NCBI GenBank assembly: GCA_938018185.1
Contig: CALIIW010000265.1
Coordinates: forward strand, 1 to 64,000
Direction of reading: 5' to 3'
DNA from: an uncultured Saprospiraceae bacterium
Lineage (GTDB): Bacteria; Bacteroidota; Bacteroidia; Chitinophagales; Saprospiraceae
Length of the DNA: 64,000 nt
Below the pieces are notes generated by a model, which was given only the letters and a program-made list of their open reading frames with translations, did no database searches and had not been told where the DNA came from. A program made the position numbers and the translations under genes. This document shows, in pieces, positions 1-12,500 of the stretch (position 1 is its first letter; each line of letters begins with the position of its first letter).

Positions 1-3000
1 GCATCTGCAATTGGTTCTTCAAAATTGCAGGACACATTTACATCAAAGTCGAACGGACATGAATAAGCAGAACTATAAATTGTAAAAGTGTAAACACCAC
101 ACTCTGTTACTTCTAAATCTGGATTTGTTGTAAAGAGATCTCCACTCGCCACTATAGTTCCATTAGGATCTTTCCATTCAAATGTTTCTTCTTCAATAGG
201 AAATACGGAAGGCTGAATTAACACCATAGCGTTATTAAAACAATTCAATTCTACATTTTCAGGAATTTGTACCTCATGTAAGATTTCTTCTTGACAAACA
301 AAATGATAAGGTACTTTTGAATAGCAGCCTGTCTCAATGTTTGTAATAAATAATGTGTATGCTCCACAATCTAAATTCTGCCACGCTAGGGATTCTCCAT
401 TTGATGTAAATCCATTTGGCCCTTTCCATTCATAAGTAAAACCAGCTCCAAGATTGTATATATTTCCAAAAACGTCCCCATTTTTAAAATCACAAATGAC
501 TGAGTCTTGTAGACATTCTACACCTAGTGGGTATTCTATATTTGAGCTTACAATAGCTACAAGTTCTATGTTACATCCATTAGCATCTTTTATTGTACAT
601 GAATAGGTTCCCGCTTCACTTACAACAATAGTTTGATTTTGCTGACCATCATTCCAACAATAAATATAAGGAGCTATGCCACCTTGAGCAGTAGCATTTA
701 TTCCAACTGATTCGTTCAAACAATCCAATTCGCCATCAAGTTCAATTGTTCCTGTTAACTCTTCTGGTTGCCCTATTGTAACCGAACCAAGCTGCTCACA
801 ATTTCCAGCATCGAATACACTAACAGAATAAATTCCAGGAGTTAAATTTTCCAAATCTTCGGTTGATGCACCAGTGCTCCAAAAAAATTGGTAAGGAGAA
901 AGACCAGATATTATATTCAAATCTATGCTGCCATCTGAATCGCCAAAACAAGTAACATCAGTAGCGATCAATTCAAAATCCAGATTGCAGCCAAAGCTTG
1001 CGACTGTGCCTTGTGTTTCAAATGTACATCCATTTGCATCAGTGACTGTCAAATTAAAGTTGCCAGGTACAAGATTGTTTATGCCAGCAGTCATGGCGCC
1101 ATTAGACCAAAGATAATTATATGGAGGGGTACCTCCCGTGACTGTAGACATAATGGATCCATCATTCGCTCCAGCCAAAGTCTCATCCAAAGTCGTTAAC
1201 GTAACTTGCAATGCTGTTGGACCATTAAGTGTAGCACTGACTTCTGTGTTGCATTGGTTAGCATCAGTCACTGTAAGCGAATAGGTTCCTGCTCCAAGAC
1301 CAAAGATATCTGCTGTTGTAGCTCCATTAGACCAAAGATAAGTATAAGGTGCTGTGCCTCCACTAACATTAGATTGTATGCTACCTCCAGTATCACCGAA
1401 GCAAATTGGAGAACTTGCTATCAATTCAAGTGTTGGAGTTTCCGCTCCGTCTATAGTTATACAAGATTGGCTTGTACAACCATTGCCTGGAATTGTGATG
1501 ATAAGACAATAGTTTCCTGGAGCATCAACATTTATCTCTGATGAAGTAGCTCCAGAAACGATATTCCCATCTGTAGTAGACCATGCATAGGTATGTGGAA
1601 TGCCATTTAATATATCATTATACAACAAATCAAAGCTCACCGCTACTAAATCTCCATTACAGTTAACTGGACCAGGTATAGGCAAAACTACATCAGGCAA
1701 TTGAGGAAAATAATCTTCTATTACTTCAATGCATGATTGAATAACACATCCATTTTGAGGGTCAATAATTTCTGCACAATAGGTTCCTGCTTGGGTAACC
1801 AATATTACATTACCAGTTTGAGTCTCTCCAGAAGGTAAAGTCCAAGTAACAACTTCCATGTTTGTGGTAATTGCAGTTAATACAACTTCTGCAAACACAC
1901 AATTGAGTGCTCCTGATGAGCTTATTGAAAATGACGGCAGATTTAAATCTTCGTCAACAATAACAGATTCTTCCACCTCGCAATTATTAGAACTGTCTGT
2001 TAATTTCACAGTGTATACCCCAGGCTCAGATACAAGCACATTTTGTGATTGCGCCGTAAATCCATCTGGCCCAGTCCATACAAAAATCAAAGTTTGGCTA
2101 TCCGAATCTGTTTCAGCAAAAAGTGTTACCTCTGGATTATCACAAGTTATTATCGCCGGAGGCCCTACGGATAAATTTGGCACTTCAGATTGTCCAATTG
2201 CTATTGAGGATGTACTTTCACAGCCATTTGCACTATTCACAACTGAAAGTGTATAAGATCCTGCTTGGTTTATTGTAACAGTCGGAGTAGATGAAATAAC
2301 AGCGTTTGTATTATCCATCCAAGTAAACACAAAAGCATTATTTGGTAGGGTGGTATTGATTAAACCTTCTAGAACAATATCACTTTGATCACAATCAAAA
2401 GATGCTGAAGAAGCAGTGATTGATACAGAAGGAGATTCAAAATCTTCAATTACACTCACATAAGATTGTACCAAACAACCATTGTCAAGATTGGTTACAG
2501 TTAATTGATAAAGACCTACTTGATCCACCAATGCATTTTCAGAATTTGCTCCAGAAACAATGTTTCCATCAGTCGTACTCCATTCAAAACTTAAGTTTGC
2601 TTGAGTTGTACTTGAACCGAGAAGCATCACAGTTGCTGTTTCACAAGTAAGAATTCCATCAGCGCTTGCGGTTGCCGTTGGTATCTGTTGATCAACTGTA
2701 ACTTCAAAACTCTGTGAAGCCGTGCAGCCTGTCACTAAGCTGGTGGCTATGACAGTATACATTCCTGCTGTTGTAACTATTAATTCTGGGCCAGTGGTTG
2801 CTCCTTGATCTGACCATTGAAAAGTTAGGTTAGATTCAGTTGAACCAACTTCCAAAAGCACTTCTGTTTGATTACAATTAAGAACTGTTGTTTGAGTAAG
2901 ATCGGTTATTTCTAAATTATTAGTGAACGTTTGAATTTCTATTGATTCATTTCTGCTGCAGTCTGTATCATTATCAATTATTGTCAAGTCGTATATTCCC

Positions 3001-4796
3001 GCAAGGCAAACCTCTAGCGTCGCATTGTTTCCTCCAGATTGTCCATTAGGAAGTGTCCATTGATATAAATAATTTCCATTGGGATTTTCCAAATTTGCAC
3101 TTAAGGTAGTACAAGAGTTCGCACAAGAAAGATCATTGGAAGAATCTAAAGAAAAGTTAGGAACATCCATTGAACCTTCAATCTCTACATCTAAAGTTGC
3201 CGTACAATTATTATTATCCGTCACTGTAACTGTGTAGATTCCTGGGCTGGTAATGTTAAAATTAGAAATGGTCATATTACCATCAGGCCATGCAGTTTGG
3301 AAAGGTGGATAATCTCCGTTGATAGCAATCAAAGCTCCTCCTAGCGAAGTACAAGTAATATCCTCCTGCTCTTCAACAATAATCTCAATTGGATCAGGCT
3401 CCCCTATCGTTACTGTTGCTGTCCCAGTATTATTAGAAGCATCTGTAACCGTTACGGTATAAGTGAAAGCAGTAAGCCCTGTAGCAGTTGGCCCATTTTG
3501 TCCATCCGGCCAATCATAGTCGTAAGGCGCATTTCCATCCTGAACTTGAATACTTGCGGCACCGTCAAAATAACCATTACAAGAAGCGTTTATTATTTGT
3601 GTAACCACAACTGAAAGGGGACAATTCTGACCAGGGGTGCAAGAAATGTCAATCTTATAGATTTGTCCTGAAGCCAAACTAGCTACATACATATTTCCTT
3701 CAGCGTCTTCACCAAAAGTAGTTGGGTTGCCAGGAAAATCTTTAAATGTTATCGTATTCACATTTAGATTGCTGTCATACCAAGTTCCTTGCACTCTGCC
3801 AGAACAATAATCTGCATAAAGGTAAATGCCATAATTGGCAAAACCAGAAACAGGTCCTCGATAAACATAGCCACCTGTTATAGAACAATGTTCAAAACCA
3901 TCATGGCTATATTCCGCAATCGGTGGAGTATAAGTTGCATTACATCCATTCATATTGAAAGGGTGGTTTCCTTCCCAACAACGCCAGCCATAATTCTCTC
4001 CTCCTGTACTGAAATATGGTTGATAGTTTATTTCTTCCCAGTCTCTTTGCCCTACATCACCTATCCATAAATCTCCAGTTTGCCTATCGAAAGAAAACTT
4101 CCAAGGATTACGAAGACCGATTGCCCAAATTTCATCAAGAACATTTATTGTAGATGTGAAAGGATTCGTGCTTGGAATGCTGTAAGGATTTCCATTGTCC
4201 ACGTCGATCCTCAACATTTTCCCATGCATGGATTGCGTATTTTGTGCTCGGTTTTCAGGATCATTTGCAGATCCACCATCACCCATACCGATATAGAGGT
4301 AGCCGTCAGGTCCAAACTTTAAAGTCCCGCCATTGTGATTTGTATATGGCTGGTCTATTACCATGAGCATCATCTCAGAGTTAGGATTTGCCAGGTTCGG
4401 ATTATTCCCATTTACTGAAAATCGAGCTATAACAGAATCATCATTATTGGCAATATAATGCAGATAAAAATATCCGTTATCTTGATAATCAGGGTGGAAA
4501 GTAAGCCCCAACAAACCTTGTTCAGATTGATTGCCAGCATCATGAACCCTATCGTCTATGTCCAAGAATGGCATTGACAATGTATTTCCATTGGCATCAA
4601 TGATTTTAATCCTCCCTGATCTTTCAACAACAAATAAACGCCCATCATTTGCATGAGCGATGTCTACTGGGGAATTAAAGCCTGAATATTCAAGGGTATA
4701 ATCTAACTCGTAAGGCATTTGTGCCTGGAGGGGATTGGCTATTGATATTACTAAGTTTAGTAATAAGATTGGTAGTAAAAGCTTTAATAACTTCAT
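1..4796 (-). CDS. Secreted glucose/sorbosone dehydrogenase-like protein with SprB/PKD-type repeats (C-terminus outside window)
   Basis: The gene starts at the ATG complementary to 4794-4796 and runs off the left edge, so 1,598 codons are visible. Residues 1-26 form a signal peptide with a leucine-rich core ending in LQAQ. Residues about 28-383 resemble the PQQ-type glucose/sorbosone dehydrogenase propeller, with stretches such as ERSGRIKIID, NHNGGTLKFGPDGYLYIGMG and WAIGLRNPWKFSFD. The rest is a long series of roughly 70-90-residue repeats built on PYTYLWSNG...L..GTYSLTVTDANQC, the SprB/PKD-like pattern of large Bacteroidota surface proteins. Such proteins are usually exported by the T9SS; the expected C-terminal sorting domain would lie outside the window, so that route is inferred. 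The sugar oxidation role follows from family resemblance only, and the real substrate is unknown. The next gene is transcribed in the same direction but lies beyond about 700 bp of repeat-rich DNA. Confidence 0.85.
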   Translation of the reverse strand, partial: MKLLKLLLPILLLNLVISIANPLQAQMPYELDYTLEYSGFNSPVDIAHANDGRLFVVERSGRIKIIDANGNTLSMPFLDIDDRVHDAGNQSEQGLLGLTFHPDYQDNGYFYLHYIANNDDSVIARFSVNGNNPNLANPNSEMMLMVIDQPYTNHNGGTLKFGPDGYLYIGMGDGGSANDPENRAQNTQSMHGKMLRIDVDNGNPYSIPSTNPFTSTINVLDEIWAIGLRNPWKFSFDRQTGDLWIGDVGQRDWEEINYQPYFSTGGENYGWRCWEGNHPFNMNGCNATYTPPIAEYSHDGFEHCSITGGYVYRGPVSGFANYGIYLYADYCSGRVQGTWYDSNLNVNTITFKDFPGNPTTFGEDAEGNMYVASLASGQIYKIDISCTPGQNCPLSVVVTQIINASCNGYFDGAASIQVQDGNAPYDYDWPDGQNGPTATGLTAFTYTVTVTDASNNTGTATVTIGEPDPIEIIVEEQEDITCTSLGGALIAINGDYPPFQTAWPDGNMTISNFNITSPGIYTVTVTDNNNCTATLDVEIEGSMDVPNFSLDSSNDLSCANSCTTLSANLENPNGNYLYQWTLPNGQSGGNNATLEVCLAGIYDLTIIDNDTDCSRNESIEIQTFTNNLEITDLTQTTVLNCNQTEVLLEVGSTESNLTFQWSDQGATTGPELIVTTAGMYTVIATSLVTGCTASQSFEVTVDQQIPTATASADGILTCETATVMLLGSSTTQANLSFEWSTTDGNIVSGANSENALVDQVGLYQLTVTNLDNGCLVQSYVSVIEDFESPSVSITASSASFDCDQSDIVLEGLINTTLPNNAFVFTWMDNTNAVISSTPTVTINQAGSYTLSVVNSANGCESTSSIAIGQSEVPNLSVGPPAIITCDNPEVTLFAETDSDSQTLIFVWTGPDGFTAQSQNVLVSEPGVYTVKLTDSSNNCEVEESVIVDEDLNLPSFSISSSGALNCVFAEVVLTAITTNMEVVTWTLPSGETQTGNVILVTQAGTYCAEIIDPQNGCVIQSCIEVIEDYFPQLPDVVLPIPGPVNCNGDLVAVSFDLLYNDILNGIPHTYAWSTTDGNIVSGATSSEINVDAPGNYCLIITIPGNGCTSQSCITIDGAETPTLELIASSPICFGDTGGSIQSNVSGGTAPYTYLWSNGATTADIFGLGAGTYSLTVTDANQCNTEVSATLNGPTALQVTLTTLDETLAGANDGSIMSTVTGGTPPYNYLWSNGAMTAGINNLVPGNFNLTVTDANGCTFETQGTVASFGCNLDFELIATDVTCFGDSDGSIDLNIISGLSPYQFFWSTGASTEDLENLTPGIYSVSVFDAGNCEQLGSVTIGQPEELTGTIELDGELDCLNESVGINATAQGGIAPYIYCWNDGQQNQTIVVSEAGTYSCTIKDANGCNIELVAIVSSNIEYPLGVECLQDSVICDFKNGDVFGNIYNLGAGFTYEWKGPNGFTSNGESLAWQNLDCGAYTLFITNIETGCYSKVPYHFVCQEEILHEVQIPENVELNCFNNAMVLIQPSVFPIEEETFEWKDPNGTIVASGDLFTTNPDLEVTECGVYTFTIYSSAYSCPFDFDVNVSCNFEEPIAD

Positions 4797-4984
4797 AAGG
4801 CTAGTTTGTATTTTCTAAGATAGAAATAACATTTGACATGCTATTCGCTGCATGGGGGGAATATAATTTAAGATATATGTTTAGTGATGTTTCTTATTAG
4901 GAGTAAGAGATAATGATCACAATATGCATGATTGTCATTCATTTCACTTGCCCTTAAGGGACCAGAGGGCACCTGAGTGGATTT

Positions 4985-5141
4985 GTCATCCCTGCCGAAG
5001 TTGAGGGATCTGCATTCGTTTAATTTGAAAATTACTTTCACAAAGAAAAGTGTAAGATTTCTCCGCTGCGGTCGAAATTAATTCAAACAAACCAATTCTA
5101 TTCCTCGATTCCGCTAGCGCTTCACTCGGAATGACAATTTT
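4985..5141. repeat. Intergenic repeat element A1 (GTCATCCC...GGAATGAC ends)
   Basis: This is the first of two elements in the 700-bp gene-free stretch 4797-5493. It begins GTCATCCCTGCCG and ends CACTCGGAATGAC, so its ends are inverted copies. Its right half (about 5058-5143) matches the reverse complement of 29802-29888 almost base for base, including the motifs TTTCTCCGCTGCGGTCGAAA and TTCCTCGATTCCGCTA. It carries no open frame of note. It is best read as a non-autonomous repeat (MITE- or BIME-like). Confidence 0.75.
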
Positions 5142-5262
5142 CTATTTCACCACAAATCGCCTTTAATCATCACATCAAATTTAAGCGTAGCATTGTCAAG
5201 GATCTATCTATGACAAGTGCGGTATTAATTTAAATTATGCCAAAAAAGTTATTTTATTGATT

Positions 5263-5411
5263 GTCATCCCGCCTGCAGTGGAGGGATCTTACATTGTTTT
5301 ATGTTTCTGAAATTTTTATAAAAAATAGAACTTCACCTAAAAGGAAACAATCCAATTCGATTCCTCAATTCCGCTATCGCTTCATTCCCCGAAAGGGGCA
5401 GGCGAAATGAC
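5263..5411. repeat. Intergenic repeat element A2
   Basis: The ends are GTCATCCCGCCTGC and GCAGGCGAAATGAC; the reverse complement of the right end matches the left at 11 of 14 positions. The interior repeats motifs of element A1, such as a GAGGGATCTTAC-like left arm and TTCCTCAATTCCGCTATCGC. Upstream, at about 5190-5217, lies a GCATTGTCAAGGATCTATC segment. The reverse complement of a very similar segment flanks the element at 29.8-30.1 kb, so the shared unit extends beyond the inverted ends. Confidence 0.75.
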
Positions 5412-5493
5412 AATTTTCTATTTTAACATTTATGGTATTAGGTTAAGAGCGTGCCCTTAACTTTTGAAAAAGACCCTTCTCCTAAAAAGCCCC

Positions 5494-6354
5494 TTACCGC
5501 TTCCAAATAATTTCGGGCACCTTCTGTTCCTTCGAAATAATATCTGCGGCTCTCAAATGAAAAATGATGCTTTGAATCATCTTGTCAGACACCCAACCAT
5601 GGATTGCCCATTCTGTGCTGTGGTACCAACGATCAACATCTGCCATCTTTTGGCCATACCTTTCTGAGACCAAGGAGATAGCATTGTCGTTTTGCATGAA
5701 GCGGTCTGTGCTATCGTGTATCGTTCGAAGCATTCTGATAAGTTCGTCTGGCTTTTCGTCAATTACTTTTTGAGTAGCTGCGATCATGAAGCAAGGCCAA
5801 GGTGTAACGTATTCGCCCACTCTTTTTAGGATGCCTTTATCGACAAAAGGTTTGGTTGTAAATTTTTCCCAATAAAAAACATCTGTTTCTAAATTGCCTA
5901 AAGATTCTATGGCGCCTTCCAAGTTTTTGATGACTTTGAATTGGCTTTTATCCAACTGTTTGGCATGGCTATTGGCGTCTACGATTGCCATTAGATGGGA
6001 CCCAGATCCGAATCTGCTTATAGCATATCTTTTGTCATAAATGTTGAGGTAATTTTCCAACCTATTTTTGACTGAAGTGTGTATCCCCCAGGTCAATGGA
6101 GTGGTTACATATTGCGAAACAATTTTAGATTGATTTCCATTGATAATGTCTGCTGTAATGCCCTCTGTCAACAATATACATGCATCTACTTCGTCGGCTC
6201 TAAGAGCTTTTGTCATTTGCCCCGTCCCTCCTTTGAATGTTGTCCATTCCAATTCGATCCCTCTAGATTCGAATTCACCGTTCTCTATTGCAAGATGAAT
6301 TGGTAAATTAAAGTGTTCAGGCACACCTCCCAACCTTATTTTTGTTCGCTTCAT
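5494..6354 (-). CDS. Type 2 periplasmic-binding-protein fold protein without signal peptide
   Basis: A 286-residue protein from the ATG at 6354 (MKRTKIRLGGVPEH). A longer frame upstream adds 23 residues but has no reason to be translated. The pattern KIRLGGVPEHFNLPIHLAIE..FESRGIELEWTTFKGGTGQMTKALRADEVDACILLTEG is that of NMT1/SsuA/ThiY-type substrate-binding proteins, where an inner lobe reads small organic ligands. Unlike true periplasmic receptors it has no signal peptide or lipobox, and there is no ABC permease or ATPase gene nearby. It resembles the Ca3427-like subgroup of cytosolic binding-fold proteins as I recall it, but that assignment is uncertain. The ligand is unknown. It lies between two genes for giant secreted proteins, divergent from the metalloprotease. 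Confidence 0.7.
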   Translation of the reverse strand: MKRTKIRLGGVPEHFNLPIHLAIENGEFESRGIELEWTTFKGGTGQMTKALRADEVDACILLTEGITADIINGNQSKIVSQYVTTPLTWGIHTSVKNRLENYLNIYDKRYAISRFGSGSHLMAIVDANSHAKQLDKSQFKVIKNLEGAIESLGNLETDVFYWEKFTTKPFVDKGILKRVGEYVTPWPCFMIAATQKVIDEKPDELIRMLRTIHDSTDRFMQNDNAISLVSERYGQKMADVDRWYHSTEWAIHGWVSDKMIQSIIFHLRAADIISKEQKVPEIIWKR

Positions 6355-6538
6355 AAGAACGGCAAAGTTATAAATTTTAAAAAACCTCGCAATAGTAAGT
6401 TTTAAGATTACAATATTTAGCAAAGAATAGGCTAATACTTTGTATATTGTAAATAATTCGATATTAAAATTTCCTCTACGAAACTACTATATCCCCACTC
6501 TGGGGACCTATATTTTATTTAAAACGAAAACATTTTTA

Positions 6539-9500
6539 ATGAAAAACCATTTACTTGCAATCGCCATTTTGTGCCTATTTTCTATTAGTGCTTTTGCTCA
6601 AATAGAAACCATAAGCTTGTATCCTGAGAAAATTAAAGAATTACAAGCTAAAATTCGATCCAATGATCCTAAGGCAATTGAGTTGCCATTTATCTGCGGC
6701 CAAAAGCTTTCTTTAACTTTAAAACCCCATAATAGTTTTTCGGGAAAAATTAAGGATCAATTTCCAAATCATCACAACTATAGAGTAAGCTCTGTAGAGG
6801 ACCCACAGATTTCAGGTTTTTTACTAGACAGCCCAACTGGCATCTTTTATAATCTGAATACTTCTGAAGGCTTTGTTTCTTTTAGGCCAACTAAAAAGAA
6901 AAACACTTATCAACTTGAGAGAGGTTTTTCAGACGTCTTAGCAGATCATATTTGCGAAGTTGAAGAAGGTATAAAGCATGAACATGGGGCTGAAAGTAGA
7001 AGAGTGGATGTGCCATTTTCTCATGGAGAAATTTTAAGAATTTATCGAATGGCAATGATTGTCACAGGTGAATTTTATGAAAATAATGGAAACAATGATG
7101 ACGATGTTTTAAGTGTGGTTCAAGAAACACTTAATGGCTTAAATGCCATTTTCCAAAAAGAACTTGCTATAAATTTTGAAGTTGGTAACAGACTTCTTTT
7201 TTATACGGATAGGGAGAATGATCCATTTTTACCGGACCAAGCCGGAGGAGCATCTAGGCCTGAGCAAGCGAGTACTGTTATTAACGACAATTTTGAAGAT
7301 GACGAATTTGACATCGGACATATTCTACACAACACTTTTGACTCTGACGACTGGAGTGGTGGTGGTATTGCATCTTTGAGAGGGCTCTGTAGAAGTAATA
7401 AAGCAGCCGCATGGTCAGGATCTAGAAGGAATACCGGTAATAGCTGGATCCAATTATTTTCTCATGAAGTAGGACATCAGCTCGGTGCTAGCCATACTTT
7501 TAATGGGACAGGATCCAACTGCACCTCTGCTATTTCACTCAATAATGCCTATGAAATAGCAAGTGGAACTTCAATTATGTCTTATAGAGGAATTTGTGAT
7601 GCTATTTATAACATTCCTTATTCAGCAGATGTGGATAATTATTTTCATATTAATAGTTTGAATGCAATGATAGATCATGTAAATGATGCTGGAAATTGCA
7701 ACACAATTTTTGAAACAAATAACATTCCTCCAGACTTAGATATTAATCCATGTAATGTTGATTCTTATAGAATTCCGAAAAATACACCTTTTAAACTGAG
7801 GGCAAATGCAACAGACTTAAATGGCGACGTTATAAGCTATGCTTGGGAACAATATGATGAAGATGGAGTGGACGAAAAACCTACTCAAGGATTCATAGGT
7901 GACGAGGCTGCTAATTCAACATTAGCTCCCCTATTTAGAAACTATGCTCCGACAACAAATCCCGAACGAATCATTCCACCGATCGCTGACATTTTATCTG
8001 GTATTCAAAACCCATTCGAAGTCTTGCCCGCTGTAGAACGAAATATTACAATGCGCTTGACTGCAAGAGATAATTTTGAAGGTGGAGGAACAATCTCTGT
8101 CGATGAAATAAATATCTCAGTTGAAGATGGCCCATTAGAATTTGTAAGCCCTTCTGCCACGAATAATTTATATGAGGCAGGCAACAGTATGTTGATCGAG
8201 TGGAATGCAAATGGATCAGAATCACTTTGTGATAATGTAGATATTTATATTTCCTCTGATGGTGGATTTACATTCAACACGCCAATTGCAGAAGAGGTGC
8301 CTTTCTCAAATGGAAATTATACTTGGGACATTCCAGGTGGCTTGCAAGGCAGTGCAAACAATAGAATTAGAATAGAATGTGCAGATTATTCTTGTTTTAG
8401 TTTTTTCATCATTTCTGACGAGTTTGAAATTAATTCTGATTGTGAGGGGAATGCACATTTTATATGCAATGCTGATGACTTATTAGCACAAGAAGGCTCC
8501 GCCCTTTTGAACCTAGAATTAGAATCAGTAATTGGACAAAAAGCCTTAGGCGTAAATGTGTCAATAGATGACAATGATCCAAGTCAAGTTTTTATTAGAA
8601 CAGCACTAACTGGTGCATGTCAAATACCAACTTTCCCTAGTGGCAACCCTGTCTTCACTAATCATGAAGTTAGAAATTTCACTGTTGAAAGTACGGGAGT
8701 TTATACTTTTAGAAGGTTGTCTTCTGGGTTTTATTCTATATTTAATACTGATTTAATTTCATCTAGTGATCCTTGTGCTGGCTTTCTAGGATCAAATGCT
8801 TCCGAAGCAGCTAGCAACCCTGGAACAGTAACTACAAGTTCAAGCTCTACAGTCAGTGTTCAGTTAGAGGCTTGCGAAAACTATTCAATTTTATTCACCA
8901 CCTTTCAAACTCCTTTAGATATGGCAGTTGATGCTTCAGGAGCTGAAATTATCCAAATTAGTGATCTTCTAGAGGGAACAAGTTTTACCTATGTTGTTGT
9001 TGACATTCAATCTGATAAAGAGGAGGTTGTTTATATTTCAGAAACTGCTGATTTGCAAGATATAGATCAAGGATTTTATGAGGTCTATGGTGTACAATAT
9101 CAAGATCAATATGATCCAGAAACTTGGATTGGATTATCCTTTAGCGAAATATTAATAAAAGGAGATTGTTTCATTTCCGGGTCAAACAGTAAAGAGGTTA
9201 CTGTTCTTGATGATGGAATTGATCCTTGTGACGGTTTCTTCATTTTAACAGATAGTACTCCTTCTGATTGTGTGGAACCAAATGGTACTGCAAGTGTTCA
9301 GATAACAGAAGGGAATGCTCCTTTTGTCATTCAATGGAGCAATGGCATGACCGCTGCTACTATCTCAGGATTAACAGCCGGTACATACATGGTCACTGTA
9401 CTTGATGCAGAAAATTGCGTCAAGGAAGCTCAGGTACAAGTGGGACTTGCAGCTCCACTAGCAGTCGGAATATTAGAAAATGGTGGCATGTTAATCGCTC

Positions 9501-12500
9501 AAGTTTCTAATGGGTCTAATATGTATACTTATGAGTGGATCATAAACAATAGTCCTAGCATGGTCACTACAGAAAATATAGCCTTGCAGGAATCTGGAAC
9601 CTATATTGTTGTTGTTACGGATCTAGATTCAGGATGTATGAATAGTGCAACTTTTGAATATAACAATCCTTGTTCAGGATTAATGATAGAATCAAGCTTC
9701 AACAATCCTTCTTGTTTTGGAAGTAATGATGGAAATATTGTAATTGAAACAACTGGAGGCGAAGCACCTTACTCCTTCGATTGGAACGGATTGGGTACTA
9801 CTAATTCTTTGACGGATCTTGAAGCTGGCTTATACACTGTCGTTGTAACAGATGGAGCTAATTGTTCGGCTCAGTCAAGTTTTGAATTGACTAGCCCAGA
9901 TGAAATAGTATTGACATTAGAAAGCACCAATGAATCTAATTTGGGTGCCATGGATGGATCTGCAACAGTCAGTGTCACTGGCGGTACAGAGCCATATACT
10001 TATGAATGGTCAAACGGTACAAATACAGATAATATTACAAACTTAGAAGTTGGGGAATACTGTGTCAGTGTAACAGATGCAAATGATTGTATCGCAGAAG
10101 CATGTATTGAAATTGAAGCAGGCGCAGATCCTTGTACAGATTTTACTATTGAAGTTGAATCAAATGATGCTACTTGTTTTGACATTTCAGATGGTACGGC
10201 AATGGTTACAACTACAGGAGGTTTAGAGCCTTTTGAATATTTCTGGAGTCATTCTGTATCTGGACAGATGGTGGAAAATTTAGCACCTGGTGATTATGAG
10301 GTTACAGTAATTGACGCTAACAATTGTGAAGCGATTGAATCAATTGAAATTACACAACCTACGGAATTAGAGCTTGCACTTGAAAAAGAAAATGAAAGTA
10401 CCTTAAATGCAGCAGATGGTTCTGCAGAAACCATTGTTGGTGGAGGAACAGAACCATATACTTATGAATGGAGCAATGCAGCAGTCACTGCAAGTATTGA
10501 CATGCTTGAACCAGGTCAGTATTGCGTAACAATAACTGATGCAAATGATTGTACGATTCAAGATTGTATTACTGTTATTGAAGGAACTAATCCTTGTTCA
10601 GATTTTACCCTAGAATTTGTTAGTTCAGATATTTCTTGTTTTGATTTTGCAAACGGAACTGCCATAGCAAATCCAAGTGGAGGTATGGAACCATATACTT
10701 ATGAATGGTCTAATGGTGAAACATCCATGGCTGTAAATGATCTTGTTGCCGGTTTATACCAAGTGACTGTTTTGGATGCTAATAATTGTGAGTTAATCGA
10801 AATTTTTGAAATTGCAGAACCAGAAGAACTCGATTTACAGCTTAGCGCAACAAATGAAACCATTCTAAATGGAAGCGATGGTACAGCTACAGCCGATGCA
10901 AATGGTGGTTCAGGAGATTTTATATACTTATGGTCAAATGATGAAACAACAGCAAGCATAAGCATGCTCGCTCCGGGTCTTTATTGCGTCACTGCTACAG
11001 ATCAAGGTTTGGATTGTGATGTAGAAGATTGTATCAGAGTTGAAGCAGGAGCAGATCCATGCGTAGATTTTGAACTTTTAATCTCTACTGAAAATGTTAC
11101 TTGTTTCGGATCAGAAGATGGTACCGCTGTCGCGGAATCTACTGATGGAATGGCACCTTACACCTATGAGTGGAGCAATGGTTCTACTGAAATATCAAAC
11201 TCAGGTCTTGCCGCTGGAATATATTCTGTGACTGTAACTGATGCAAATGATTGCACAGCAACTGAAGAAGTTGAAATACTTGAAGCAGATGAATTGATTG
11301 TAAAGGTAGAGACTACGGATGAATCTTCTTTAATGTCTAATGATGGTTCTGCTATGGCAACTGCTTCAGGTGGTATGGGAGATTATAGCTATGAATGGTC
11401 AAATGGCGAAACTATACAGAGCTTTATTGATCTTGCTGCGGGAGAATATTGTGTCACCGTAACGGACATGCTTGGTTGTACGGCAGAGGCCTGTGGAGAA
11501 GTGCTTCCTGGAGACGATCCTTGTGCAGATTTTATTATAGTACCAATTGTAACACAAGCTACCTGTTTTGGTTTTGAAGACGGGTCTGTGGTAATAGAAA
11601 CTTCTGCAGGAACAGAGCCTTTTACTTTTGAGTGGAGTCATGATGTTTCTGGTCAAACAGTTAGTGATCTTGCTGCAGGAACTTATACTGTTACTGTTAC
11701 AGACGCAAATGACTGTGTGTTAATAGATGAAATTGAAATAGGCCAAAATGAAGAACTTGTTCTTGAGATAAATACTACCAATGAATCTTCTTTAATGGCT
11801 GCAGATGGAACTGCTACTGCTGTAGTTAGTTCAGATTCAGAGCCATATACTTTTGTTTGGTCTAATGGAGAAACTACAGAAAGTATCTCAGCATTAAGCC
11901 CTGGTGAGTACTGTGTCACTGTTACGGACGAGGCAAGCTGTACGGTAGAAGCTTGTATAGAAATTTTAGCTGGAGAAGATCTTTGTGGAGACTTTAGCAT
12001 AAGTGCAGGCATAGAGCTAAGTTCTTGCTTTGGTTTGGATGAAGGCGCTGCGCTTGTTGAAATCACTGGCGGCGCAGAACCTTTCACTATTGAATGGAGT
12101 AATGGTGAATCAGAACAAGTGATACTTGACCTTCCAATTGGTATTTATTCTGTTACTGTAACTGATGCCAACGATTGTGTTTTAACAGATGAAGTTGAGA
12201 TTATACAAAACGAAGAACTCCTATTAGAAATTACAATAATAAATGAGTCTGCTTTAATGTCCGCAGATGGTGCTGCCGTTGCAATCGTATCTGGAGGAAC
12301 GGCGCCATACACCTATCTATGGTCAAACGGAAATAACACCCCCGAACTAAGTGGTCTGGATGTGGGAGAATACTGTGTTACTATCACAGATAACCTCGGT
12401 TGTACTACCGAAGCTTGTGGTGAGGTGCTTGCGGGAGATGATGCTTGTGCTGACTTTAGTATAAATGTTTCTGCAGAAAATGCACCTTGTTTTGGACTTG

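Noticed and set aside
925-2650. Plus-strand open frames at the left edge
   Set aside because: They are shadows of the minus-strand SprB/PKD repeat gene that runs through the edge.
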